Shown in pieces: positions 1 through 8,333 of a stretch of DNA of 64,000 bases. The notes beneath the pieces were generated by a model. The model did not search any database, had not been told where the DNA came from, and saw only the letters and a program-made list of their open reading frames with translations. Within the stretch, counting starts at the first letter, position 1. Every line of letters begins with the position of its first letter. Source of the stretch: Lachnospiraceae bacterium (GTDB lineage Bacteria > Bacillota > Clostridia > Lachnospirales > Lachnospiraceae); contig JAJQBK010000058.1 of NCBI GenBank assembly GCA_021203305.1, forward strand, positions 1 through 64,000, read 5' to 3'. A program made the position numbers and the translations under genes.

Positions 1-38
1 AAGGAATTTGCGTGCAAAACGGGATGAAATCCGAAACA

Positions 39-96
39 CCTAGAATCCAAATTCCTAGAATCTTATATTACCTAAAATCCGAGAAACCTAGAATCC
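39..96. repeat. Four direct repeats upstream of integrase A
   Basis: Four copies of a 10-bp motif, CCTAGAATCC or a one-base variant, start at 39, 54, 71 and 87, so the spacing is 15-17 bp. They lie on one face of the helix roughly every 1.5 turns, directly before the integrase at 122. Such iterated sites next to an integrase are typical of binding sites for an excisionase, a replication initiator or the integrase arm domain. Which protein binds is inference; the left part of this element is outside the window. Confidence 0.6.
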
Positions 97-121
97 GAAA
101 ATCTGTAATACATATATCCCG

Positions 122-1432
122 TTGCATAACGAAAATGCAATGGTACCAGAAAATTATAACAACGCGGAAATAAACGACTTGCTCAATTCGCTCCTTCGTA
201 GTAATATTGATGTAGGTGAAGTGCTGATTGACATCACCGAAATGACAAATAAAAAAATTTTAGATCAGCACCCATACAGTATTACCTTAAATCCGGATGG
301 CCGTTACTCTACTTACGTCACTGACGAAACCAAAAAGAGTAAGCGAAGGAAGATTGTAAAACCTTCCAGAGAACTTCTGGATAAGGAAATCATCAAATAT
401 TACAAGGAGCGTGAAAAAGAGAAGTCATTAGAAAAGATTACGTTACGGAAATTTTATCCGGAGTGGTTTCAGTATAAGACGCTGCACACCACTTCAAGCG
501 CCTATATGAGAACGATTGATCAGTTATGGAAACGGTATTACCTTAATGACCCCATAATTGACCGCCCTCTTGTTGATCTGGATGAATACACCCTTGATAT
601 GTGGGTACATTCCCTGATCAGGCAGCATAACCTGACGAAAACTCAATATTACAACATGGCAATCATTATCCGCCAGTCATTAGACCTTGCAGTCTCCAAA
701 AAGATAATTGCTGTCAACTGTTTCAGCGGTATCAAGGTAGATTACAAGATGTTCAAGCCCATCATCAAAAAGCCTGACACAACTCAGGTATTTCTGATTG
801 AAGAGCAGCCCCAGATTGAGCAGGAGGCCTACAATAACTTCCATGAACAGGGGAAAAGTGCAGCGCTGGCGATTCCTTTCGCTTTCCAGACAGGCATGAG
901 AATGTCTGAAATTGTGGCTCTGCGCTGGTCTGATATAGACGAAGAGCAGGAAAACTGCATTCATGTGCAGCGCATGGAAGTCAAAGAATATAACCAACTT
1001 CCTGACGGCACATGGGGCGATCTGCGGAGAGTCGTTGTTGACCGCACCAAAACCATTCAGGGCAACCGGAATGTATACCTTACCTCTGCCGCAAGGGATA
1101 TCCTTGCTACGGTTCATTCTTTTAATGAGGAAATGGGATACGGGAACGACGGATATATTTTCATGAATGAGAATGGGCGCGTTACATCACCCAGCTTAAA
1201 CAGACGGATACGCCGCTACTGCCGTAAAATTGGGATATCTGAAAAGAGTATGCACAAAATCCGCAAGACGTATATCTCTACATTGATTGATTCAGATGAG
1301 ATCAATATCAATTATATCAGGGAACAGGTTGGACATGCTGACGCCCGTACCACCTACGGAAGCTACTGTTATAACCGTAAATCCAAGAACCTGACGGCAC
1401 AGGAAATGGAAAAAGCCCTCGTTCACCACTGA
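122..1432 (+). CDS. Tyrosine recombinase/integrase A (element left of the tRNA-Pro site)
   Basis: Phage-type site-specific integrase of about 436 residues, the usual length for integrases of Gram-positive integrative elements. An N-terminal arm-binding region (residues 40-95) is followed by a core-binding SAM-like region and the catalytic domain. Visible catalytic residues are Arg in TGMRMSE (about 260), His and Arg in MHKIRK (about 376-380), His in GHADAR (about 403) and the nucleophile Tyr near 412-415. The frame opens with TTG at 122; an in-frame ATG follows at 140 and neither has a clear ribosome site, so the start is uncertain. It reads toward the 35-bp att copy at 1526 and is homologous to the integrase at 1635-2894, sharing an N-terminal block with QHPY and TY motifs. 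It therefore probably belongs to a second element whose right end is at 1526. Confidence 0.92.
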   Translation: MHNENAMVPENYNNAEINDLLNSLLRSNIDVGEVLIDITEMTNKKILDQHPYSITLNPDGRYSTYVTDETKKSKRRKIVKPSRELLDKEIIKYYKEREKEKSLEKITLRKFYPEWFQYKTLHTTSSAYMRTIDQLWKRYYLNDPIIDRPLVDLDEYTLDMWVHSLIRQHNLTKTQYYNMAIIIRQSLDLAVSKKIIAVNCFSGIKVDYKMFKPIIKKPDTTQVFLIEEQPQIEQEAYNNFHEQGKSAALAIPFAFQTGMRMSEIVALRWSDIDEEQENCIHVQRMEVKEYNQLPDGTWGDLRRVVVDRTKTIQGNRNVYLTSAARDILATVHSFNEEMGYGNDGYIFMNENGRVTSPSLNRRIRRYCRKIGISEKSMHKIRKTYISTLIDSDEININYIREQVGHADARTTYGSYCYNRKSKNLTAQEMEKALVHH

Positions 1433-1442
1433 TAAAAAGATT

Positions 1443-1461
1443 TGTTCTCAACTGTTCTCAA
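1443..1461. repeat. Tandem TGTTCTCAA repeats beside the att core
   Basis: TGTTCTCAA occurs at 1443-1451 and 1453-1461, and a related inverted word, TAGAACAAAG, follows at about 1470. They lie between the stop of integrase A and the att core, where arm-type integrase sites would be expected for the left element. An inverted repeat, CGGGAATCCC (1483-1492) with GGGATTCCCG (1503-1512), could form a weak terminator, but no T-run follows. The assignment is inference from position. Confidence 0.4.
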
Positions 1462-1525
1462 ATTCCATTTAGAACAAAGAGACGGGAATCCCCGTAAAAT
1501 AAGGGATTCCCGCACACTTAACCAG

Positions 1526-1560
1526 TCGGGGTAACAGGATTCGAACCTGCGACCTCACGG
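1526..1560. repeat. att core, left copy (35-bp tRNA-Pro 3' fragment)
   Basis: The sequence starts TCGGGGTAACAGG and ends CTCACGG. It is identical to 10469-10503, the 3' part of the tRNA-Pro gene (T arm, variable loop and acceptor strand), and diverges immediately afterwards. It lacks the anticodon and D arms and cannot be a functional tRNA. It is the far attachment site of the element and probably also the junction with the left-hand element. Confidence 0.92.
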
Positions 1561-1604
1561 GGTATATAGCCCCCGCAAACTCCCGTTTTAAAGGGTTTTC
1601 AGAA

Positions 1605-1636
1605 AAGGTAATCGAAAGGTAATCAAAAAGGTAATC
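1605..1636. repeat. Left arm-type integrase sites, three AAGGTAATC repeats
   Basis: AAGGTAATC occurs at 1605-1613, 1616-1624 and 1628-1636, spaced 11-12 bp. The third copy overlaps the TGA stop codon of the integrase (1635-1637). Two more copies in the same orientation lie at the other end of the element (10387-10405). Paired arm-type sites at both ends are what tyrosine integrases of the Tn916/lambda class bind with their N-terminal domain. The sequences are seen; the binding is inferred. Confidence 0.7.
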
Positions 1637-2894
1637 AGACTGCCTTCATTTGAGAATTCACTTTCTCGATATACTTTTCTTTTTCTTCTAAACTTGTGAC
1701 GTCAAATGTGTAATACTGATCGTTGACTTCCTCGGTATGCCCAAGAAGCGCCGCTGCAACAGTTGTTGATACTCCATCCGCCTTCAACATGGAATTGACA
1801 GTTCTCCGATAAGCGTGTATACCTCGTTCCTCAACTCCTGCCTGTCTGCATTTATTTTTCATACAGGACGAAATGATCGGAGCGTGTATCCTGCCATTCT
1901 CATTGGAAAACACCCATTCACTGATATATCCGCATTGTAATTCAGCCTTTTTCACTCGGTCTAACAGAGACTTAATTTCCGTAGTCACCGGAAAGATACG
2001 CTCTTTTCCATTTTTCGTACTGTCGACATAATAAGTCTTTGTCTTGCGGTTGTACTTTTCAGATTTGTCGATGATGATATACTTCTCTGTAATACTATCC
2101 CACCTTAATCCGGAAAGTTCACCGACTCTCATTCCTGTCAGGCTCGCCAGTTCAACAGCATACAATGGAATACAGAAAGGATTATTGATATAATCGTCAT
2201 GATACTGCTTGCAAAGGTTAATCCTGTCCTGACCGACAACTAAAGTTTTAGGCTGTGATCTCTTCTTCTCCGTGCAATATTTGTAAAAATGGTTAGCTTC
2301 TAAGTTCATGCAAGGATTTTCCCTAATATCATGATTAATCTGACAGCTTTTAAAAACATTTCGGATGTAGCCAAACAAGGTTTTGCAAGCCTGTTTACAC
2401 AGGCACATATCTTTCACTTTTTTAATGACAAACAGCTTTACCGTTTCTTCCGTAACTTTTGAAACATCCAGCGTGACAAACTCGGTATTTTCAAAGAAGC
2501 GTTTATAATCAGTTTCGTATTTATATACCGTATTATCTCCCACTGTTTCATCCTGCACAGATCGCCATCTCCGATACGCTTTCTCAAAAGTCATTATTTC
2601 AGGTCTTACATAGAAATCTATAATGGCTTTTTCAATACCCTCTTTTGAAGTTCTCTTTACAAGGCGACGGTTGTTCCTGCTCTCATCATTAGTCGGTAGA
2701 TATGTATACCATTTTCCGTTTTTCCCTTCCCAAATTTGATATGGGTGCTGCGCTAATATCTCCTTTTTCTTTTGCATTAAAATCGTTTCTTGTACAAGTT
2801 CCGTGTCCAGAATACCATTATCAATGACGAATTGCAAGATTTCTTTTTCCGAAATATTGATATTTGCAGCAAACGCATTTCCCGTTTTAGCCAT
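1635..2894 (-). CDS. int: Tyrosine recombinase/integrase B of the tRNA-Pro element
   Basis: Site-specific integrase of 419 residues that catalyses insertion and excision of the element at the tRNA-Pro 3' end. The N-terminal arm-binding region is followed by a catalytic domain with Arg in TGMRVGE (about 251), the HxxR box in GIHAYRR (about 358), a His in LLGHTEE (about 386) and the catalytic Tyr in DQYYTF (about 395). The stop codon lies 75 bp inside the left att core and overlaps the third arm-type repeat, so the gene is oriented toward the attachment site as in most tRNA-targeting elements. A second integrase of the same family lies at 122-1432 beyond the boundary. No separate excisionase gene is recognised. 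Confidence 0.95.
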   Translation of the reverse strand: MAKTGNAFAANINISEKEILQFVIDNGILDTELVQETILMQKKKEILAQHPYQIWEGKNGKWYTYLPTNDESRNNRRLVKRTSKEGIEKAIIDFYVRPEIMTFEKAYRRWRSVQDETVGDNTVYKYETDYKRFFENTEFVTLDVSKVTEETVKLFVIKKVKDMCLCKQACKTLFGYIRNVFKSCQINHDIRENPCMNLEANHFYKYCTEKKRSQPKTLVVGQDRINLCKQYHDDYINNPFCIPLYAVELASLTGMRVGELSGLRWDSITEKYIIIDKSEKYNRKTKTYYVDSTKNGKERIFPVTTEIKSLLDRVKKAELQCGYISEWVFSNENGRIHAPIISSCMKNKCRQAGVEERGIHAYRRTVNSMLKADGVSTTVAAALLGHTEEVNDQYYTFDVTSLEEKEKYIEKVNSQMKAV

Positions 2895-2979
2895 ACGGCA
2901 AATTACCTCTTTTTGATTGATTCAATTTTGTCTTTCGTAATTTTCCGTATATCCTTTGTAACTTGCCGTATGCCCGCAA

Positions 2980-4164
2980 TCAGTCAAACATATCATTGAA
3001 CAGATCAACCGGCCTTTTTACAGCCGGTTGCGGCCTGTTCTTCGCGGAATATGGATTAGGCTTCGCATTTCCGGGAATACGCTTGTATTCCTCTGTAGTC
3101 TCATCATATTCCATGGGAAATATCTCGTTTTCGTCCATTCCAATACACAGGCTGATCCTGCGAACCAACTGCATGATATTATCAATGTGCTTGCTAAGAT
3201 TATTTCCCCCAAATTTCTTTATATAATATTCCACAGGATTGTACGGGGAAGTAATAATGATCAACTCCGCAGCAATCGCCTTGTCATTATAACGTGACGG
3301 TGCCATCACCTGACTGTCCGCGCCGTAGGGGTCTAACAAACGCAGCAAATCCTGATATTCCATGGTATTTTCGCGAAATTCATCAAGAATGATTACATGC
3401 TGCCCGGAATACTCCTGAAATGGGTCTCTGGAAGAGCCGGTAACAAATATCTCACTGCTTATTTTTTTGGCATATTCTTTAGCCAGAGAAGTCTTTCCCA
3501 CACCTGCAATCCCAGCAATCCATATCACCTGCAAAACTTTTCCCTGATCAGACATTTCCCTTCTGAATTCTTCTGCCCGTCTCAAAAGGTACTTTGCGTA
3601 AACATCATCAATCTGCCGCCGGTAACGGCCATAGGCACTGCCTGACAGTCGATCTTCCACCTCTTTTTTAGATATCATTCCAGTGTATAACAAATCAAGA
3701 AGATTACTTACTCTGACAGCATTCGCTTTTTCAGTAACTTTTGAGACTTCCGTCGTAGTCTTTGCAAGTTCGGCTGAATAGTCGAAGTTTGCAGTCACAT
3801 TTTGGGGATCATACTGGTACTTGTCACCGTCCGCCTTTGTACGGTGACAGAGGTACGAGTACCCGTTATTTGCATTGCCAGTCCACGCCTCCACATAATT
3901 AGGCTTGTCTCCCAATAGTTTTGCTATGCCGTTGACTGATCGCGCATTATCAAACGACATCATCAGATGTAGGTGGGGCGCTATCGGCTGGCCTTTATCA
4001 TCTATGTCCTTATCTTGGATGATGTAGGCGTATTTTTTAGGCTTAATCTTGTTGGCAACAATGTCCTGTAATACAGAGATATTACCACAAGGCAGATGAT
4101 CCATAAATTGCGTATACATCATATTTCGAGTTTTCAATACTTTGGCACTAACAGTATCTGGCAT
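2980..4164 (-). CDS. HUH endonuclease-SF3 helicase replication/mobilisation protein
   Basis: Rolling-circle initiator of 394 residues when started at the ATG at 4164, which has an AGGAAG ribosome site; the frame stays open upstream to 4341. The N-terminal nickase domain shows the HUH motif PHLHLMM (His 64 and 66) and a Tyr motif GYSYLCH (Tyr 102 or 104). The C-terminal helicase domain has Walker A GIAGVGKTS (218-226), Walker B VIILDEF (257-263) and a sensor-like IIITSPYNP (302-310). This is the Rep_OBD plus RNA_helicase architecture of CRESS-type Reps and of several Firmicutes mobilizable elements. It probably nicks the origin just upstream (4205-4331) and drives replication and transfer. It follows the coupling-protein gene, matching the tcpA-relaxase order of Tn916-like modules. 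Whether it acts as a relaxase as well as a replication initiator is inference. Confidence 0.88.
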   Translation of the reverse strand: MPDTVSAKVLKTRNMMYTQFMDHLPCGNISVLQDIVANKIKPKKYAYIIQDKDIDDKGQPIAPHLHLMMSFDNARSVNGIAKLLGDKPNYVEAWTGNANNGYSYLCHRTKADGDKYQYDPQNVTANFDYSAELAKTTTEVSKVTEKANAVRVSNLLDLLYTGMISKKEVEDRLSGSAYGRYRRQIDDVYAKYLLRRAEEFRREMSDQGKVLQVIWIAGIAGVGKTSLAKEYAKKISSEIFVTGSSRDPFQEYSGQHVIILDEFRENTMEYQDLLRLLDPYGADSQVMAPSRYNDKAIAAELIIITSPYNPVEYYIKKFGGNNLSKHIDNIMQLVRRISLCIGMDENEIFPMEYDETTEEYKRIPGNAKPNPYSAKNRPQPAVKRPVDLFNDMFD

Positions 4165-4204
4165 TGTGTCACTTCCTTTCTTTAATTTATATAGTGTCAA
4201 CGCA

Positions 4205-4331
4205 AGAAATCGGCACATTGGCACAAGTGATAATTGGGGCGTATAACAAGCCCTACGCCCCGATTTATCAGCAGTTACATAACAAATTGGCACTGGCACA
4301 TCCTCACTGCGGTATAAATACCGCAGTGAGG
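4205..4331. other. Candidate replication/transfer origin (iterons and two hairpins)
   Basis: The 173 bp between the coupling protein and rep are unusually structured. GGCAC occurs at 4212, 4220, 4289 and 4295, all on the same strand. A hairpin with 8-bp arms GGGGCGTA/TACGCCCC spans 4236-4261. A perfect 13-bp-arm hairpin, CCTCACTGCGGTA with loop TAAA, spans 4302-4331. Iterons plus hairpins next to an HUH Rep gene are the expected layout of a double-strand origin or oriT. The larger hairpin has no T-run after it on either strand, which argues against a terminator. The nick site itself cannot be chosen from sequence alone. Confidence 0.55.
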
Positions 4332-4337
4332 AAAAAA

Positions 4338-5735
4338 TCACATATGATAGTAAATGTCAAGATATTCGCCCAGTACACTATACACAGGGAATCTCATTAC
4401 CGGAAAATGTACATATGATACACGATCATGCACGCCATCCGTACTTGAAAACCATGCGTCACCGGCATTATACACACGCTCCGGTAAATCCTTTAATTTG
4501 TCACTATCCCACAATAAACGAGCCTCCGGCAAGGTCGGTTTAAACAAAATCTTAGTCGTCATCGCTGATCGTAGCATGGCAGGCAAGCCGCCTTCCTCTA
4601 CACTGGCTTCTGCTATTGAAATTATCACGTAGCAGCCAGCCGATGCGCCCATGGTCACAATCCGCTTGATTAAGGCATCAAACGTAGCTAAGCTATAATC
4701 ATCTTCTTTTCCAGTCCGTTTCGGTAACAATGAGCGAAGCGCTACATATTCATCAATGAACAAACATGAAACTTCAAAGCCAGCATCCCACCACTTCACA
4801 GCGTCTCCCTTTTTCTCCGACATATCATTCAAAACTTTTTGTCTCTTCCTGATAGAATCAGCAAAGCACTGAATCGCCTGTAAAATTCCCCTAGCTTCTC
4901 CGTTATCATCCAAAGTATATACATGCGGCAGCCGTGACAATTCCGCCTGTTTTGGGTCTACAATCATCACTTCTGATCCGTAATTATCACGTCCAGCAGC
5001 TAACACTTGCAGGAGTAAAGAGGCAATAGCAGTCGTTTTGCCTGATCTCGTCTTACCTGCACACAGGGTACTTCCGGATGTAGTCAGATCAATATAGGTA
5101 TTATCCTGCACAAGTAAAAGGGCTTTATTCATCACAATTAAGTCATCTATACAGTCAGCGTAAACAGTATGATTGACAGTAACATCTTCTATGATAAATC
5201 TTACCTCATTATATGCTACATCCGTATCTGTCTGCGTGACAGCATATCTCAAATACTTTCCTTTATTCAGACAAGACGATATACTTGAGGAAATGTTTTG
5301 TATCTCTGATATTGCACTGGTTGTAGCTGATATACTTAATTCAAAAACATGATCACCTATGCATTTACACTTTACCTTTGGAAGGCGCTCACCCTCTTTA
5401 AAATTGAGAGGATTCCCGTACGCATAACAAAATAACCCCTTTTCAATCATAACACGTATTTTGGACGCCTCAGTCTGGGTCAGGCGAAACACAAGAGCCA
5501 CCAACATAATAATCAAAGCTGCAATCAAAAGAAATGTCCAAATCACATTTGTGTAATGCATGATAATTTCCCAAAAATCTGCAATATATGTATCCTCCAC
5601 AGGGACACCAGACATAAGAAGCCAAAATCCAAAGAAAATCACAGAAATCAAGAGGATGATCGCACCCAGCACAAAAAGCTTTGTGCTGGGCGGCTCGAAT
5701 GCAAACTCTTTGGTATTTTTATTGTAATACCGCAT
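4338..5735 (-). CDS. FtsK/SpoIIIE-type DNA translocase, TcpA-like coupling protein
   Basis: Membrane-anchored ATPase of 465 residues that would deliver the nicked element DNA to a mating channel or pump it across the membrane. Two transmembrane helices lie at about residues 20-40 and 64-83. The motor domain carries Walker A GKTRSGKTT (about 227-235) and Walker B CLFIDEY (about 325-330). The frame is open upstream to 5816, but the ATG at 5735 lies just after the stop of the preceding gene and gives a protein starting MRYYNKN. The short length and twin N-terminal helices resemble Tn916 Orf21 and ICEBs1 ConQ rather than chromosomal SpoIIIE. It sits between a DUF961-like gene and the Rep gene, the usual mobilisation order. 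Confidence 0.88.
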   Translation of the reverse strand: MRYYNKNTKEFAFEPPSTKLFVLGAIILLISVIFFGFWLLMSGVPVEDTYIADFWEIIMHYTNVIWTFLLIAALIIMLVALVFRLTQTEASKIRVMIEKGLFCYAYGNPLNFKEGERLPKVKCKCIGDHVFELSISATTSAISEIQNISSSISSCLNKGKYLRYAVTQTDTDVAYNEVRFIIEDVTVNHTVYADCIDDLIVMNKALLLVQDNTYIDLTTSGSTLCAGKTRSGKTTAIASLLLQVLAAGRDNYGSEVMIVDPKQAELSRLPHVYTLDDNGEARGILQAIQCFADSIRKRQKVLNDMSEKKGDAVKWWDAGFEVSCLFIDEYVALRSLLPKRTGKEDDYSLATFDALIKRIVTMGASAGCYVIISIAEASVEEGGLPAMLRSAMTTKILFKPTLPEARLLWDSDKLKDLPERVYNAGDAWFSSTDGVHDRVSYVHFPVMRFPVYSVLGEYLDIYYHM

Positions 5736-5739
5736 TGTT

Positions 5740-6099
5740 TCATACTCTCTGCTGCTGTGGCTGGATAATCTTGACATCATTAGTCTTAACTGAAAGCTGA
5801 TTGCGATAATCCCCATAAATGGTCGCCACAGGGTTTACGGGTTCCACTAGTGACTTCTGTGGTACAACAACACCCTTTTTAGGGATTTTGAACGAAATCC
5901 GCTCAAAAAGGTTAGATGAGTTATCCCCATCCTTGTGGGCATAGATTGTGTTGTCCACGACAATCACAGCATTGACTTTTGTTCCCAAGACTTCCTTTGT
6001 CGAGTAATCCTTCCGCTCTTCACACCCCACACACTGGAAGCGCTTTCCGGTCGCAAAACCCGCGAAGTCAAATCTCTGGAACTGATTCAGGTTCTTCAT
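5740..6099 (-). CDS. Small DUF961/YdcP-like conjugation-associated protein
   Basis: A 119-residue soluble protein that starts at an ATG behind a perfect AAGGAGG site. Its C-terminal third, with VEPVNPVATIYG followed by a VKTNDVKII block, resembles the end of DUF961 proteins (Tn916 Orf22/Orf23, ICEBs1 YdcP), which precede the coupling protein and support transfer. A CVGC motif at about residues 23-26 is unusual. The gene ends 5 bp before the coupling-protein start and is the first of the three-gene mobilisation operon. The family call rests on partial motif likeness and position, so it is moderate. Confidence 0.55.
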   Translation of the reverse strand: MKNLNQFQRFDFAGFATGKRFQCVGCEERKDYSTKEVLGTKVNAVIVVDNTIYAHKDGDNSSNLFERISFKIPKKGVVVPQKSLVEPVNPVATIYGDYRNQLSVKTNDVKIIQPQQQRV

Positions 6100-6304
6100 A
6101 GCACTACCTCCTTAAATATAAATTTTCTATATATAACAGGCTGATCGTAAAGATAACCCATCTATATCACATGTGCGATATTACCAATTCATTGAGGCAA
6201 TCAAGATAATTTCCCCTCTTTTTGATAATCTTATTATATCATTTTGCACATTATTTGCACGTCATTTATAACTTTTAAAATCCGCACATTTTCCTTTAAA
6301 TCAG

Positions 6305-6333
6305 TTGATTCTGTTTTATTTTCGTGCTATTAT
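6305..6333 (+). promoter_or_regulatory. SigA-type promoter for the gene at 6382
   Basis: TTGATT (6305-6310) and TATTAT (6328-6333) are separated by 17 bp, 49 bp before the ATG. The surrounding 280-bp intergenic stretch is very AT-rich and separates divergent genes. Confidence 0.65.
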
Positions 6334-6381
6334 TTACACAAATAAATAATAATTTTTACACAGATTAAGGAGATTCAAACT

Positions 6382-7122
6382 ATGGCAAAATTATATAAGA
6401 TTAGTGAATTGGCAAAATACTACATTAACAGATACAAATTGGGGAAAGATGAATTCACAGCTATTTCAGATGATGGAAGGGATTCAAGAGAGCGCGCTGT
6501 TAATGCAGAAATTACCCGAATTCTCCACAATGCAAAAGATGACTACGGCAAAGGCAGTTTATGGGACACTATCAAAGTAAGCAATTCTGGCCCACGTAAA
6601 ATCAGCATAGAATTTTTTGAACAACACTGTTTTATGAAATTTTCCGAATATATAAAAAAGAATTACGAAAGAAATGACAATAGTGGAAATGTTATATACA
6701 ACTACGATAAAGATGCGTTAGCTAGAGATGAATTTTTGGTGAAAATGAATACCGAAAAAGCTTATTGGGAAAGGTCAGCAGAGGGGCTTCAGAAGGCTAA
6801 TCAGGAATATATAGGCATTGTGACAAAAAATTTTCCCGCTCCAAGCACTCCACCAGAACCATATATATTCAATCCCACCGATAAAAATCTGTATCCGAGC
6901 CTAAAGAATATAGGATATGGACTTATGATTGAAGCAATCTACAATGTTTTTTATGAACCTTTCCACTGGGCAGAATTGGAAGACGATCTATCTGTTCTTG
7001 ATTACTATAATGAAAATTTTCCCACAGAGATCACTCCAGAAGAAGCAAAATCTTTGGAGCGAATACAACATCCATATATATCATATATTGGAAATTTAAA
7101 AAAGAATTCAAGCAAAACTTAA
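6382..7122 (+). CDS. Hypothetical element cargo protein, 246 aa
   Basis: Unrecognised soluble protein, hydrophilic and Lys/Asn/Tyr-rich, with no signal peptide or membrane segment. The first 15 residues (MAKLYKISELAKYYI) look like the opening of a MerR- or excisionase-type winged helix, but the remainder does not match that small fold. A Pro-rich patch occurs near 152-158 (PAPSTPPEP). The start is supported by AAGGAGA 7 bp upstream and by a good promoter. It is the only gene in its transcription unit, divergent from the mobilisation operon, and it ends before a strong bidirectional terminator. The composition is AT-rich like the rest of the element. A regulatory or defence role is possible but not shown. 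Confidence 0.75.
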   Translation: MAKLYKISELAKYYINRYKLGKDEFTAISDDGRDSRERAVNAEITRILHNAKDDYGKGSLWDTIKVSNSGPRKISIEFFEQHCFMKFSEYIKKNYERNDNSGNVIYNYDKDALARDEFLVKMNTEKAYWERSAEGLQKANQEYIGIVTKNFPAPSTPPEPYIFNPTDKNLYPSLKNIGYGLMIEAIYNVFYEPFHWAELEDDLSVLDYYNENFPTEITPEEAKSLERIQHPYISYIGNLKKNSSKT

Positions 7123-7153
7123 GAATACGAGCGGCGCTATTAAAAACAATAAC

Positions 7154-7186
7154 AAAAGGCTTGCCGAAATTAGCAAGCCTTTTGTT
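7154..7186. terminator. Bidirectional intrinsic terminator
   Basis: Arms AAAAGGCTTGC (7154-7164) and GCAAGCCTTTT (7173-7183) with an 8-base loop and A/T runs on both sides. It separates the converging genes at 6382-7122 and 7204-8283. Confidence 0.85.
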
Positions 7187-7203
7187 TATGTACACTGTTA
7201 TAA

Positions 7204-8283
7204 TTACTCAATTATCAAAGCGATATTTCCCCTCGAAGCAAACACCTTCTCAAACTGCGCTCTGCTGTACGTCACCTTTCCTGATATCGGGTCGGCGATG
7301 GTAACAGTCGTGTCAGTGTAGCCGATCAAGACAGCTCCGTGGTCGTTGGACGCGTACTCCATGTAGCGCCCGTCCTCGGTGTACCATCCTTTGGTGGTCT
7401 TCCTGTTCGCCATGTAGATAGTAACCCAGACCATGACCGGCGTGTCGTTGTCAATGTAGGAGTACAACTCATCCAGTGAGATGCCTGTTTTATCAATGGC
7501 CTGCAGGGAACTTCCGTTGGCAGAGAGATAACTGTTTACTTCTGTTTTGATTGCAGATACGCCGCAGATCGCACCTGTTCCGTGCGGGTTGCCTACGAAG
7601 TAATTTTCCATATCAGGGCCGATTTTGGTGCCGTTGCTGTCGTAGTAAAATGTCATGGCAGTGGTAGGCAGGTAATTATCAGCAAGATCTACCTTATCAA
7701 CACTGAAGCCGTAGTAGCTGATCAGCATGGCAGACGCTACGGACTCGCATCCGGTCGGTAGCTCTGGGTACTGGAGGATAATTTCGAAGTTGGAAATCTG
7801 GTGGCTGCCGGACGGTGTTGAGCTGGTTGACGCAGTAGTTGTTGCAGATGAGGATTTTGTTCCTGTCACGACTGAGATGTCAGTCGGATCTCCGTATGCG
7901 GAGGGGTGCCGTCCTTCATAAACTCCGTATGTGACGTAATGGTTATATAAGGCTGCGAAGCTGTCCCCAAGGGCGTTCACTACATCGGGATAAGCAGCGG
8001 CATAGTAATCGGCGTCGAAAACAGTGCCGTCCGAAAACGTAATAGTGCGCCCTGTCCCTGACCGCCCTTCGGAAATGCCGTAGGTCAGGTAGTGGTTTAA
8101 CAGTTTGGTTTCATTAGTCCCGAATGCGGCCTTCACATCAGGGTATGCCGCGGCATAATAAACCGCGTCAAATTCAATGCCGGAGGTTGTCACTGCTTCG
8201 GCTGTCACTTCCGTACCAGCAAACGCGCCTGCCAGCATGATTGCCGCCAACAGGGCGACAGTTAAGCGTTTTATGTATTTCAT
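7204..8283 (-). CDS. Secreted C39-like peptidase with two YYA-PDV-EGR repeats
   Basis: Exported protein of 359 residues. A signal peptide (KRLTVALLAAIMLAGAFA, cleavage near 30) is followed by two tandem modules of about 38 residues (about 37-75 and 80-117) of the form FDAxYYAAAYPDV..L..HY.TYG..EGR. A Ser/Thr linker comes next, then a C-terminal papain-fold domain of the Peptidase_C39_2 type. The likely catalytic Cys is in LPTGCESVA (about 177) and the His is in DHGAVLIGY (about 318), followed by an Asp in TIADPISG. Likely role: cell-envelope-associated cysteine hydrolase; the substrate is unknown. The same repeat module occurs once in the upstream CAP lipoprotein, so the two probably bind a common surface ligand. 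Confidence 0.85.
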   Translation of the reverse strand: MKYIKRLTVALLAAIMLAGAFAGTEVTAEAVTTSGIEFDAVYYAAAYPDVKAAFGTNETKLLNHYLTYGISEGRSGTGRTITFSDGTVFDADYYAAAYPDVVNALGDSFAALYNHYVTYGVYEGRHPSAYGDPTDISVVTGTKSSSATTTASTSSTPSGSHQISNFEIILQYPELPTGCESVASAMLISYYGFSVDKVDLADNYLPTTAMTFYYDSNGTKIGPDMENYFVGNPHGTGAICGVSAIKTEVNSYLSANGSSLQAIDKTGISLDELYSYIDNDTPVMVWVTIYMANRKTTKGWYTEDGRYMEYASNDHGAVLIGYTDTTVTIADPISGKVTYSRAQFEKVFASRGNIALIIE

Positions 8284-8333
8284 CGTGGTCAGTTTCCTTT
8301 CATATTATTTTTTTCGGTATATATGTTTGCTTT

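Noticed and set aside
1526-1560. A tRNA gene at the left att copy
   Set aside because: Only the T arm and acceptor strand of tRNA-Pro are present; the anticodon and D arms are missing.
4302-4331. Terminator of the coupling-protein gene
   Set aside because: The hairpin is perfect but no T-run follows on either strand; an origin structure fits better with the nearby iterons and Rep gene.
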